Positions 13,215-23,496 of a stretch of 64,000 nucleotides of DNA are shown here, in pieces. Below the pieces are notes generated by a model. That model was given only the letters and a program-made list of their open reading frames with translations, had not been told where the DNA came from and made no database searches. The stretch is from Osedax fenrisi (taxonomy: Eukaryota > Annelida > Polychaeta > Sabellida > Siboglinidae). Where the stretch lies: NCBI GenBank assembly GCA_964019155.1, contig OZ025241.1, positions 3,645,270-3,709,269 on the forward strand, in the 5' to 3' direction. Positions within the stretch are counted from its first letter, which is position 1; each line of letters opens with the position of its first letter. A program made the translations under genes and the position numbers.

Positions 13215-13770
13215 GATATTAATAAATTATAGATAGATGGACTGATAAAATGTTATTACTGATAATGGAAAAGGTAAAGGAGTATATTTATTACATATAA
13301 ATAAAAGATTATTAATGAATATAGTAAACATATCAGAACCATTAAAGAATGAATTTAACAGAGTATTCCATTTAATTGATAAAAGATCATTTTTAATATT
13401 ATAATAATCTGATTTAAGGTAATTTGGAATTGGTAATATAATATAACTAGATATTGGTGAATTAATACCATGAGGATAAATTAAACAAGATAATATAGAA
13501 ATATAACCACTACAATGATAATCATATTCTATCGAATTAGAAGATATGATAGATACAATTTTAATATCATTTGTTAGAATTAAGTCCAGAATATTTGATT
13601 ACGTGTATTAAAATTCAATAACTGTAATAATCCATTTGTTGGTACCAAATTTCAGGGTTTCTTTGTTTTGATATATTACATTATTATTATTAATAAAAAT
13701 GACTAAATGAAAAGGTATATTATAAAATAATTTTCTTGGACTAAATTGTTTAAATATATCTTTAATATCC
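13215..13770 (-). pseudogene. LINE endonuclease relic
   Basis: Minus-strand frames give NTRNQI followed by a broken D-LTNDIKIVSI segment, then YDYHCSGYISI, and further on INNLLFICNKYTPL. This matches the end of an APE endonuclease (N-LDLILTND, the SDH region) and the linker (F---L---C--Y-P) of Jockey/CR1-like ORF2. Frame changes and stops are frequent, and no RT follows. Confidence 0.5.
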
Positions 13771-13844
13771 ACATTTGTAATACTTTCAAATATAAAACCA
13801 GCTTATCTAATATATATAGTGTATACTAAAATGTATCAGTTTAC

Positions 13845-13990
13845 CTATACATGTTTTTTTCCTCAACTTCATTGGTTTTCGGGTGATATTGATAAATAGT
13901 TATTTTTGTATTCAATTCTGTGACTAGTTAATCATAGAGGGAATATTATCTCTAAAAAACTTTATTATTAGCCTATATACATCGCCATAT
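13845..13990 (-). pseudogene. Gypsy-type integrase relic
   Basis: Minus-strand reading LNTKITIYQYHPKTNEVEEKN matches the conserved end of gypsy integrase cores (L-IK---S-YHP-TNG-VER-N). It differs from the integrase at 5 kb (SQSNGEAER type), so a second gypsy lineage left a fragment here. Only about 40 residues are readable. Confidence 0.5.
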
Positions 13991-14216
13991 ACAGAAGTTC
14001 ATAATTCGTTTTAATTAAATAAATTCATTTATATTACTCATTAATTTGTTATTGGTTTCCCCAAATCGGTACACATTAAAAAGTAGTATTACAATATCAT
14101 GGCGAGTATCATATCAACATATATATATTTGTATAACAACTATAGTGATAGTATTGTTATTATTCTTAATATTTCGTAATGACATACACGTAAGTTAATT
14201 GTAATGCGAATCTATT

Positions 14217-14433
14217 CTATAGAATAACAATGCTTATATGATAAGTAAAAGTTACAGTTAAATCTAACACATATCTATATATCCCCACACTAACGATTGT
14301 TAATATGATCTATCTTCAATATAACAGTATATAGTATACTATAGTATATATACTGCATAAAGGTGGGGAGATATAGATATGTGTTCGAGTTGACTGTAAC
14401 TTTGAATTATTATATAAGCATTGCTTTATTATA
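14217..14433. repeat. Long imperfect inverted repeat (foldback element)
   Basis: The arm at 14217-14289 (with AACACATATCTATAT and CCCCAC) pairs with the reverse complement of 14363-14433 (GTGGGGAGATATAGATATGT, then GTAACTTTGAAT). The central loop is about 70 bp. Arm identity is high by eye over about 70 bp. It could be a foldback MITE or a hairpin RNA source. It encodes nothing. Confidence 0.75.
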
Positions 14434-14602
14434 AGTAATTTTATAAGTAATTCGAAAAGTATCCATACTTAAATGATGTTATAAACTACAATTTACTATC
14501 ATGAAGTCTAAAATCTATGATACAATTTATTTTTATTTTCGATGGGTTTTCAATAATTACACTGTCTTTCAAAATGTGTTCATATAATTATAATTAATAT
14601 AT

Positions 14603-14641
<39 letters not shown>

Positions 14642-14661
14642 TTATATATATATATACCCCG

Positions 14662-16532
14662 GCTCTACCATCATAGGAAAATAAAGAATATCGACTATAT
14701 CGTTTAAAACTAATCTCTATAACTCAACACTAACTATAAAACATGACCCATCGTCTCTAATCACAACATTGTCTGTTCTACTTGAAAAATATGCGACAGT
14801 TATCTACTCCAAAATATCTATACATACTAACTCGCCATGGTTAACTATGACCGCTGTTCCCTTAAAAGGCATACACGGAAACTTGATAGACACTACAGAT
14901 AAACCCCTACCCATCAGAACCACTCTAACTTTATTCTGGCAAATAATAGTTATCGTCATAAAACGTTTCGGACAAAATCTGAATTCTACCAATCTAAAAT
15001 CCCTTCTGCTGGAACTAATATTAAAACTCTCTACAAAATCACGGATAGTCTTCTCGGACGATTTAAATAAACCCAACACTCTGACATGCCAGATGAACTT
15101 CTCTGCAATACTTTTTCAGACTTCTGTACTGAGAACATCAAATCCTTCACAACAACCTCACTAACACTGCCTCGACATCCAACTATAACTTGCTACCTAA
15201 CTACCCATCAGCGTATATGCAAAACTGCATTATAACCTCATCAATCGATATTCAACATATTATACTGACAGCTAAATCTAGCTCCCCAACTGACGTACTG
15301 CCTCTAGTTGTTACGAAGATTCTATCTGACCAACTATGTATTATATTTAAAGATATTATCAATCTATTGATCTCCACGGGTGATATTCCCCCCCAACTTA
15401 AACAATCAACTATAACCCCGATATTGAAAAAATTCACAGCTGACCAAGCTATACTTTCCAAATACCGGCCAATTTCCTAACTACCTCTACTCGCCAAAAT
15501 ACTTGAAAAACTGTTTACTACCAACTCACACACTTCTTAAACAATTACAACATTTGTGATCCAAGACAACATGCTTTTAGACCCAGACATAATACGGTTA
15601 TAATAATGTTCACTACTACTCTAATCCGACGACACTGAACAACTCTGCATGGATAATATACATAACTGGCTAACATATAAGCACTTGCAACTTAACGCTA
15701 CTAACACCGAACTACTCAACATTAACGCACAATCCAACGTAGACAATCTTCCAATACTCAACATCGACTCCTTCTTCTACCGTTAAATATCATCTCAACC
15801 CTATATTATACTCTCATGATCATATCACCTCACTAATAAAGACGACCTCGCACTTTCAATATCATATTAGGAAAATTCGTCGTTTCATTGACTTCCCTAC
15901 GGCCAAATTCCTCACGCATTCACTTATTTTCTCTAGACTAAATTATTATAACACCTTTCTCATTGGTATAAAAACTTCCTTTATTACTAAACTAGACCGA
16001 ATTATTAACAGATCTATACGAACTGTCTACCAACTAAAAACTACTGACTATACTACCTATGTGACAAAACTGCAACTACAACATAACTGGCGTATTACAA
16101 CTCAACAATTTAACTACAAAACACTGACTCTTCTCCATAAAATACTGATAACCACCAAACCCACTACAATATTTAAAGACTTTATATATATAGTAATAAC
16201 ACCCGTCTACTGCGATCCCCCTCTACACCCATCCTAGAACAACCACCTTACAAATTTAACAAATTTGGGAAACAAACTTTTCACGGGAAGGCTTCGAATC
16301 TCTGGAACAGGCTAGCGAGAAATTTAATGAAAATATATATGACATTCATAATAATCCTAAAGAGTATAAAGAAATGTATTATTGACAACCCTTTTGTTTA
16401 AACCACCACTTCTATAATATCAAAATTCTTTGTTTTACCTCATATTTTTATTTACTCGTTTTTCGTTATTTTTTCGTTCTCACACTCTCAAGAATATAAT
16501 ATTATTTGAGTGTCTAAATAAATAACTATCAT

Positions 16533-16535
<3 letters not shown>
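14662..16535 (+). mobile_element. LINE D, decayed L2/CR1-like element with internal deletion
   Basis: Starts just after a (TA)n run. Readable pieces in order: the endonuclease-RT linker (IHTNSPWLT at about 14810-14845), RT start (PQLKQSTITPILKKF, SKYRPIS at 15390-15477, LAKILEK), AFRPRHNT, then LCMDNIHNWLTYKHLQLNATNTELLNI, HIRKIRRFID, SLIFSRLNYYNTFLIGI, ASNLWNRLARNL, and a stop near 16400. The part with RT motifs A to C (LDLSSAFD to YADD) is missing between about 15600 and 15640. Several stops occur. The 3' end has ACACTC/GAGTGT (16482-16487 and 16508-16513), then TAAATAAAT and a short ATC tail. Confidence 0.75.
14769..15480 (+). pseudogene. LINE D ORF2 remnant, linker and RT N-terminus
   Basis: Two open stretches, 14769-15164 and 15190-15480, in different frames. 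The first holds the SPWLT linker landmark. The second holds SSSPTDVLPLVVTKILSD, STGDIPPQLKQSTITPILKK and SKYRPIS, which are RT blocks 0 and 1 of L2/CR1-like LINEs. A stop follows YRPIS directly, where the family continues QLPLISKILEK. Frameshifts and the later deletion of the catalytic region make it non-functional. Confidence 0.75.

Positions 16536-16580
<45 letters not shown>
16536..16580. repeat. (TA)n microsatellite at the LINE D 3' end
   Basis: A TA array directly follows the ATCATCATCAT tail of LINE D. Confidence 0.95.
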
Positions 16581-16890
16581 TATACGCCATATATTATTTA
16601 AATGCATTGTAATATTCCTATTCCTATTAACTATATGTCACATGACATATACTTAATGCGAATATATTAATGCGTATATAGCTATGTGATATACATTAAT
16701 AATATTACTGTATTAATTAAAACTTTGTTTATAACCTTAACAACTTTTGCAGATATACCATTAATTGAATACCATACATTTACTAGACGATGATAGTTTG
16801 GACCTATGGTATTTTTAATTATCAAAATTATATTAAATATTATAATTCATATATATATATATATATAAATATATACATAAATATATTAGA

Positions 16891-16952
16891 CTGCCTGTGT
16901 GATTCAGTGGCTAAGGCGTAATACACACAAGCAGTAGGACACCACGATAGAT
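16891..16952 (+). mobile_element. tRNA-derived SINE family 1, head fragment
   Basis: The head CTGCCTGTGTGATTCAGTGG, box A at 16900-16910, and GCAGTAGGACAC match the copies at 18081 and 47416, but similarity stops before box B. It is preceded by AT-rich sequence. Loss of the 3' part is unusual for a TPRT product and implies a later deletion. Confidence 0.7.
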
Positions 16953-18055
16953 GATATCCATTCTATAGGTTCCGTTACTTTCGTGATTATTCCTTTGTGA
17001 TCTAGAGATATAGTGTTAACTTTATCGAATATTTATGGATAGTGTAGGAATTATATGATTTAATGAGGTCACTTTCTGGGATATTTATAGGTTTATACAC
17101 CTATAAAACTATTGGTTTAAAGGGGTAGTTGCCAAATACCCATTTATATTAAATATTATTTGGTAAGATAAAGTTAAAAGTATTAATATTATTATTAAAG
17201 AATGGTTTAGTATCACTAACTATAACTATCCTCTGGTTTAAGGTTATATTTAAATTCATAATATAGAACCCTACCCTGTTGCCCTATAGACTGAGAAAGT
17301 AAACCACGAATAAATAGGTAAACAAATTATGTACTAAAGTTAGTATACTTGAATATTGCGTAAAATATAGCTAGAGCTCTATATTTTGTAAATGTTAGGA
17401 AAGATGTGCGTCGTACAGTAGGCGACCTTTAAATGTTAACATTGAGATAGAATGGTGTTTAAATTTAAGATTCAATAATTAGAATGAAATAAAATTAAAG
17501 TTAAATTCTGATTCTAATATGTTTAATTACCAATCTACGAAATTCATTCATAGAATATAATAAGAGATTTTTATATAATATATGGATTTTTGAGGATGTT
17601 ATATGAGTTATGTTGGGATATTGTGGTGCATTTTATATTAACGAAGTTAGATACGGTCATAGCGGAAAGTGGTCGTCTTTATATTGGTGTGAGTGAGTGA
17701 TTAGTTGGCAGATGTGGGAAGTACTAATATAAATTAATTTAGGGATATATGGAGAAGCTACCTACAAATATTGTAGGCTAAATAGGAGGTATCAAGATGA
17801 CATGTAGGTTTAGGCTAGGGTATAGTAGTAGGAGTTGTTTATGATATTTGGATAACAGGTAAGTATGGTTTAGGTAATTGGAAGAGGGGAGAGTTGAATA
17901 TGATTATAGCATAGTAGTAGGACTATTAAAACGGGTCCATGATTAAGGTTGAAGGCATCATAATTGGTAGTTAGTCGGGCATGGATTACATGTTAATTAG
18001 TATTTTTATAGTAGGGAGGTTACAGTGAGTACACTTAGATGAAAGGGTACACTAT
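16953..18055. other. Unassigned stretch, G-rich on the plus strand in its second half
   Basis: No domain recognised in any frame. From about 17560 to 18050 the plus strand is rich in G and T and poor in C. LINE coding strands in this window are poor in G, so a very old minus-strand LINE is possible, but no motif supports it. Confidence 0.35.
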
Positions 18056-18080
18056 ATATATATATATATATAGTATATAT

Positions 18081-18370
18081 AACTGCCTATGTGGCTCAGT
18101 GGCTAAGGCGTCAGATACACAAACAGTAGGACAGGGTTCGAGCCTCGTCCGGAGCATTAATTAATTTTATAAAATGGGTCTTAAAATATTATTTAGAAGT
18201 GATCTTATATAATTGTGTATAAATAAATGATCGGCTCTCGTTAACACCATGGATTCCTTAACATGAGAGCGGCTTAGAAGGGACATTAGAGTCATATATG
18301 GTTATAAGTGAAAACTTCATCTAAGTTCATGGATGGGATGAAAGGACTACACCAAATAAAAATAACAATA
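18081..18370 (+). mobile_element. tRNA-derived SINE family 1, near-complete copy
   Basis: The tRNA-like head has box A TGGCTCAGTGG (18092-18102) and box B GGGTTCGAGCC (18134-18144), the internal RNA polymerase III promoter. The body continues through GGTCTTAAAATATTATTTAG and GATCGGCTCTCGTTAACACC to CACCAAATAAAAATAACAATA. It is nearly identical to 47416-47717. It is preceded by (TA)n. The head looks like a tRNA but lacks an acceptor-stem match and carries a 200-bp body, so it is a SINE. Confidence 0.88.
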
Positions 18371-19640
18371 TATATATTCTCTACCAATAATATTTATTAT
18401 CATATATATTATACGAAATATATTTGTATATTATATAATAATAATTATTAATAATTATAATTAATAAACATATAGAAATATTTGTAATAATAAACTATAA
18501 CCACAGATTTTGCGAATTAACGATTTACAATTCCTTATCTACGATACGTGATTACTATGCTATCATTCCGCTGCTATAAGTAGTTTCGAAATCACTGAAA
18601 TAGGTTTAGGTTTGGTGCTGTTTCTATATAACGATGTAACTTAGCTGTTATTCGCCACATTTATATGTTAAGTATTTAAAACCTATATATCCTACTCCTT
18701 TGTTATATATTAGCAATTAACACAATATTTTATATTTTAAAAGTGTATAGTTAGATACAAATTTACATTATAAACAACACATATTTCCAAAAAGTGATCC
18801 TATATAGGTGAAAGCTGTTGGTGTTTACAACATCGAATTACAAGACTTCGTTCGTGTGATATAAATTATCTTAGAACAATCTTTGTTATCACTTTTAATC
18901 CTAGTTTTTAATTTTAAATAATCATTAAAGGTAGAGTTATGTTTTATATTTATATTTACAATATTTTGTATCACATATTAGCCATATTTATTATCTTATT
19001 TGTCTATATTTATATTATCATTCTCATTAATTCTTCATACTGTGTAGACGTGTTTTTCTTATCAGCTAAGTCACTTTCATACATATTTTTTCTTTTTATT
19101 TTATATATATATATTTATTTTGAGTATATTTATTTTACTTAATTTTATTATATTTATTAAATATATATATTTGTGTATATATGCGTTAATTTATTTATAA
19201 AATTATATTTTATATTCATTATTAGATATTAGTTAAATAAATCACCAATTTATATATATTCTATATGTAATTTTTAGTGTAAATATTTGTATACAAATTG
19301 ACCTACTTTTAATTTTAAATTAAAATATTGATTTTTTTTAATTAAACTAAATTATTTGTTTATTTCATTCTATTCATACTAGCATATTTATTTTATTTCA
19401 TAATCATTCTATTCAATATTTTATTTTATTTTTTATTTTATTTTATTTTTTTGTTTAATTTCATTATTGCATAATATATATTGGTTTTATTTCTAATAAT
19501 TATTTATTTGATTATAATACATATAAATTCTTATATTTATACATTAATTAATGTATACTAATGTATATTAATGTATATTGATATGCATTGATATGTATAT
19601 TTATATTTAATTATATTTATCTTTTGATATAGTTTGTAAT
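18371..19640. other. AT-rich stretch without a recognisable gene
   Basis: Low-complexity sequence. An I/Y-rich ORF at 18939-19142 has no domain. The 5'UTR of LINE A may begin somewhere near 19600, but no boundary can be seen. Confidence 0.4.
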
Positions 19641-19730
19641 ACAAACTTATAGATACCACAAATAATAGTTAAGTGGTTGTATTCCTATTTGCATTATACT
19701 AATATAGTATATATACACTATATTATCATC

Positions 19731-20702
19731 ATGAGCAGTGAGTGTCATAAGTGCAGCACTGATTGTGTTTCTGAATACATTACATGTATCAAGTATAATT
19801 CTTTTCTACACTTCAAATGCATGCATGCTGCAGGTATTATTAAAAATCCATGGAGTAATAGTAATAAGCTTCCAGCTTATGCATTATCTATTCTCAATTC
19901 TGAAAATATCTTGTATTTATGCAATTCATGCAAGCCTAACTTCACTATGAATATACCTACTCCTATATCACAATTAACATCTAACACCCTAAGTGATATT
20001 ACTGCAAAACTAGATGAAATTAAAAATATAGTTGATAATACTTATATAATTACTAATACTCATAAGAAAACTTTCGCTGATGTATTAATAAATTCTATTG
20101 AGCCTAAGCTTAACACTATTTCTGATAACATGAATAAATCAGGCAATCATTCAAATTCTACGAAATTAGATTATAAACTTTCAATTACTATTGAACATAT
20201 AGATATTAAAAATTGCAACACTGAATATATTAAATCTTTATTTACCCTACTGAATATCAGTTTTTCTTCTATTACAAATATATTTTTTCGTAACAATAAT
20301 GCTTATGTTTACTTTATTAATTCCTTTTCAAAATTTGATTTTTTATCTTGTACTAGATTATCTAGATCTAAATTAATAGGCACCGACTATAATTATATTT
20401 TCATTCGTGATTATTTAGATAAAGACATTTTTAAAAGAGGGCGGGTTTATTATCATGCATTGATATCGAAACTAATAACAGATTATAAATCGGTTTTCAA
20501 TTATAAGACAAAAAATTATGAATTGCGTCCATTGATTAAAATAGATGGTATTGATAAAATTGATTGGATTTGTAATTCATTTGTACCTTCTACTATTCAA
20601 TTTGAGGAATGGAATACCTCTTTTGAAAAATTTATTTTATCAAAGAAATCTAATAGTCCTAATGACACCGAATCCTCAAATGGCTCTTTTTCATCAGACT
20701 GA
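19731..20702 (+). CDS. LINE A ORF1, PHD-like zinc-finger protein
   Basis: 323 residues from the ATG at 19731. I prefer this start to the one at 19677 because the zinc finger begins at once (MSSECHKCSTDC). The N-terminal C-x2-C...C...H-x2-C...C-x2-C pattern (to CNSCKP, about residue 70) is the PHD-like finger of CR1/L2 ORF1 proteins. One ligand looks lost: TCIKYNSFLHFKC has Y where the LINE C counterpart (TCTFCNNIIHILC) has C. A middle helix region (LDEIKNIVDNT) and a C-terminal block (YHALISKLITDYKSVF, NYELRPLIKIDGIDKIDWI, FEEWNTSFEKF) are shared with LINE C ORF1. The known role of such proteins is RNA binding in the LINE RNP. It ends in TGA-CTA, in frame with ORF2. Confidence 0.85.
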   Translation: MSSECHKCSTDCVSEYITCIKYNSFLHFKCMHAAGIIKNPWSNSNKLPAYALSILNSENILYLCNSCKPNFTMNIPTPISQLTSNTLSDITAKLDEIKNIVDNTYIITNTHKKTFADVLINSIEPKLNTISDNMNKSGNHSNSTKLDYKLSITIEHIDIKNCNTEYIKSLFTLLNISFSSITNIFFRNNNAYVYFINSFSKFDFLSCTRLSRSKLIGTDYNYIFIRDYLDKDIFKRGRVYYHALISKLITDYKSVFNYKTKNYELRPLIKIDGIDKIDWICNSFVPSTIQFEEWNTSFEKFILSKKSNSPNDTESSNGSFSSD

Positions 20703-20706
20703 CTAG
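20700..20706 (+). promoter_or_regulatory. TGA-CTA-G leaky stop context between ORF1 and ORF2 of LINE A
   Basis: The ORF1 stop TGA (20700-20702) is followed by CTA G. UGA CUA (and UGA CUAG) is a well-known readthrough context in eukaryotes. ORF2 is in the same frame with no stop between, and the first ATG (20763) lies inside the first endonuclease strand. That readthrough occurs is my inference. Confidence 0.6.
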
Positions 20707-22316
20707 ATGAGCCTAATCATAATATTCCATCTCGACTTCCTAAACATAATATATCTTGTTCTATGTTCAATGCACGGTCAGTTCGTAATAAGGCTGATAT
20801 TATACATCAATTAATTATTGATTCTAAAAGTTCTATAGTTGCTATTACTGAGACATGGCTGACAAATAATGACTCTTCCATTCCTTCACAATTGACTCCA
20901 ACTAATTTCGATATTATTCAAGAGAACAGATTATCACCATCCCGTGGAGGAGGTTTAGCTATTATTTATTCTTCTGAATTTAAGCTACTATCATCATCCA
21001 TTCCAAGTACTATCTCTTGCGAAATACTCAGTTGTCGTTTCTTGTTACCTAATTCAATTATTATTCAATTTATTCTTATTTATCGTCCACCATCATCAAT
21101 ATTTAACAACTTTTTATCTGAACTTGAATCCCTTTTTGAATCAATCTCGACAGATAATTTGATAATTCTTGGTGATTTTAATGTTCAAGTGAATACACAT
21201 TCGTTGTGCTCTGAATCATTTAAGAAGCTTATCTATGAATATTCTTACAATCAACTTGTTAATTTTCCAACACATACTAGTGGTAATACTATTGACTTGA
21301 TAATTATTCCCCCTGATTCAGCTATTATTTCAAAACCCACTCAAGGTAACCTGATTTCTGACCATTATGTTATTTCTTTTGATATACTTGTCTCTCCTTT
21401 TATATTGAGTGACCATGTTAAACACTACAGAAACATTTCACAAATTAATCTACAATTGTTCACCAATTCTGTATATGCTTATATATCTATTCATGATACA
21501 TCTTTAGCGAATTACATATCTTATGATAATTTTAATGATGCACTACGATATTCCCTTGATGCACATTCACCTTTATTAATTAGGACCAAGAAATATGGTG
21601 CTCACTCTCCTTGGTTTAACAATGACCTTGTTCTTCTAAGGAGAAGACTTCGCTACCATCAGTTGAAATTCAAGCGAAGCAACTGTTTTACCCATCTTGA
21701 ATCTTTCAAAAATATAAGATCTTTGTACAAGAAAAAATTATCAGCAGCAAGATCTTCCTTCTATACTGATAAACTTAATAAGTATGGCACTTCTACCAAA
21801 GAAGCTTTTAAATTAGCTTTTTCTCTAATTGGTAAAAATCGGAATAAAAATCTACCAGATGGTTCTGATGATAATCTGTGTTCTTTATTTGCTAACTTTT
21901 TTAAAAATAAAGTTTTAAAAATAATAGATGATCTTCCTGTAGTAGATTCTATTTATTTTGAAAGTTCACCCTCTTTCTCTGATACTCACTGGTCTTATTT
22001 TAATTTACCCACTTCTTCTGTTGTCCTTTCTCTCATGTCTTGTTTGAAATCCAATTCCCCACTTGACCCTGTTCCTCTTAATTTACTTCGTAAATTATCT
22101 CCCTATCTAATTGATATAATTACTGGTATAATTCGTGTATCATTATCTTCATCCATTGTACCACAATCGATGAAGTATGCTTACATCACTCCGATATTAA
22201 AGAAACATAATCTCGATTCTTCCATACTATCCAACTATCGTCCTATTTCGCAATTATCATCAATTTCTAAGACTATGGAACGCATAGTTGCGCGTCAGCT
22301 TATTGATTATATCACT
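20703..22316 (+). pseudogene. LINE A ORF2, 5' half (endonuclease and start of RT), split by LINE B
   Basis: Open from the codon after the ORF1 TGA. APE endonuclease landmarks in order: CSMFNARSV, TETWLTN, RGGGLAIIY, YRPPSS, GDFNVQV (about 21170), TIDLIIIP and SDHYVISF (about 21360). The linker has HSPWFNNDLVLLRRRLR and ends in SNYRPISQLSSISKTMERI and RQLIDYIT. LINE B begins at 22317, after the ACT codon. Translation would run on for 22 residues of LINE B sequence to a stop at 22380-22382. The ATG at 20763 gives MFNARSV, which cuts off the first beta strand (NISCS), an argument for translation from further upstream. This half has no internal stop or frameshift. Confidence 0.88.
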
Positions 22317-22430
22317 TGTGTATTAGGATTCAAAGCGATAGGACGTGTTTTTGATTTTATAGAATTATTCAATAGACCGTGAACAATACAGACAGATAAG
22401 TGATTTTATTTTATTTGTGTGTATCTATAC

Positions 22431-22757
22431 GTATAAATTAATAGTTGTAAAACAAATTAATATCATATATAATTATTATGCATGTACATTTATATATTAG
22501 ATTATTTATTATGCAATGATATATGTTGATATATAAATAAACTATTGAGTGTATAAATATACCTATACAGATACTCTGTTGTTATTGAATATTTAATATA
22601 AAATGACAAATATATGCATATAAATTAATAGTAGTAAAACAAATTAATATCAGCTATAACTATAATATAAATATATTTAGATATTAAATTATTTATTATG
22701 TAATAATATACTTTTACATATAAATAAACTATTGAATATATAAATATACTAGATACC
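22431..22757 (+). repeat. Two tandem 5'UTR repeats of LINE B
   Basis: 22431-22575 and 22616-22757 are direct repeats. Both contain TATAAATTAATAGT, GTAAAACAAATTAATATCA, GATTATTTATTATG or its near match, and ATATAAATAAACTATTGA, in the same order, offset by about 186 bp. Repeated monomers upstream of ORF1 act as promoters in several LINE groups; here that role is only inferred. Confidence 0.75.
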
Positions 22758-22770
22758 TTTTATTTTTATT

Positions 22771-23442
22771 ATGTCATCTAGAATGACAAATTTAGAATTG
22801 TCAACATCAATTAAGGATTATATAAAGGAATTATTTGAAGGTAATATTAAACAGATTTTAGAAAATAATACTGAAACAATAATTAAACTTAATGAAAAAA
22901 TTGATGAATTAATCATAAAAATAGATAATATAGATAAAAAAAATAATAATAACAATACCACATATGCAGATATTACATCTAAACAATTACTTAATATTGA
23001 AAGTACTATTAAAAAGACAATCAATAAAAATATTTCAGAAATTAATGGTGATAATTTAAAAAACAAATCAATAATAATATATAATGCTAATGAAAGTGAC
23101 TTCGCAGATAATAAAAGTAAATATGATACTGAATTAAAACTTGTAAATAATATAATTAAGACTGTTACAGATGATTCTATATGTAATAATGTAATTAAGT
23201 TCCATAGATTAGGAAAACGAAATGATGTAAAGATACAAAATAATAAAATTAGACCTATAAAAGTAATTTTAAAAAATGAAATTGATAAAATTAATATAAT
23301 CAAACATGCATTTAAATTAAAAGATTCTGAATATAATAAAGTTGGTATAATACATGAATTTTCTATAGATCAACTTAATATTCAATCAGACCTAATAAAA
23401 AAGCAAAAAGTAAGTCAACTGATGATGTTAAATATAAAGTAA
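22771..23442 (+). CDS. LINE B ORF1, coiled coil plus RRM-like domain
   Basis: 223 residues. Residues about 20-60 form a heptad-rich coiled coil (LNEKIDELIIKIDNIDKK). A second half reads KSIIIYNANES, VIKFHRLGK, RPIKVILKN, IIKHAFKLKDSEY, VGIIHEFSIDQ. This is the pattern of the RRM/C-terminal ORF1 domain of many LINEs (RLGK, RPIKV-L, IL--A--L). It should bind the LINE RNA as a trimer. The frame ends at 23442, but the -1 frame stays open to a TAA at 23505-23507 that overlaps the ORF2 start, so the true C-terminus is probably there, reached by an indel or by frameshifting at 23397. There is no PHD finger, unlike LINEs A and C. Confidence 0.8.
   Translation: MSSRMTNLELSTSIKDYIKELFEGNIKQILENNTETIIKLNEKIDELIIKIDNIDKKNNNNNTTYADITSKQLLNIESTIKKTINKNISEINGDNLKNKSIIIYNANESDFADNKSKYDTELKLVNNIIKTVTDDSICNNVIKFHRLGKRNDVKIQNNKIRPIKVILKNEIDKINIIKHAFKLKDSEYNKVGIIHEFSIDQLNIQSDLIKKQKVSQLMMLNIK
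23397..23403 (+). promoter_or_regulatory. A-AAA-AAG heptamer in LINE B ORF1, possible -1 frameshift site
   Basis: The heptamer is phased A AAA AAG in the ORF1 zero frame, the form needed for -1 slippage. The -1 frame then adds 34 residues (AKSKSTDDVKYKVIFINNSF and on to QQYDE) and ends at the ORF2 start. A simple one-base indel in an A run explains it equally well. Confidence 0.35.
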
Positions 23443-23496
23443 TATTTATAAATAATTCCTTTAAAACAATATCTATAGTATCTAAATCACAACAGT

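Noticed and set aside
22818..23303. 161-codon minus-strand ORF
   Set aside because: Antisense shadow of LINE B ORF1.
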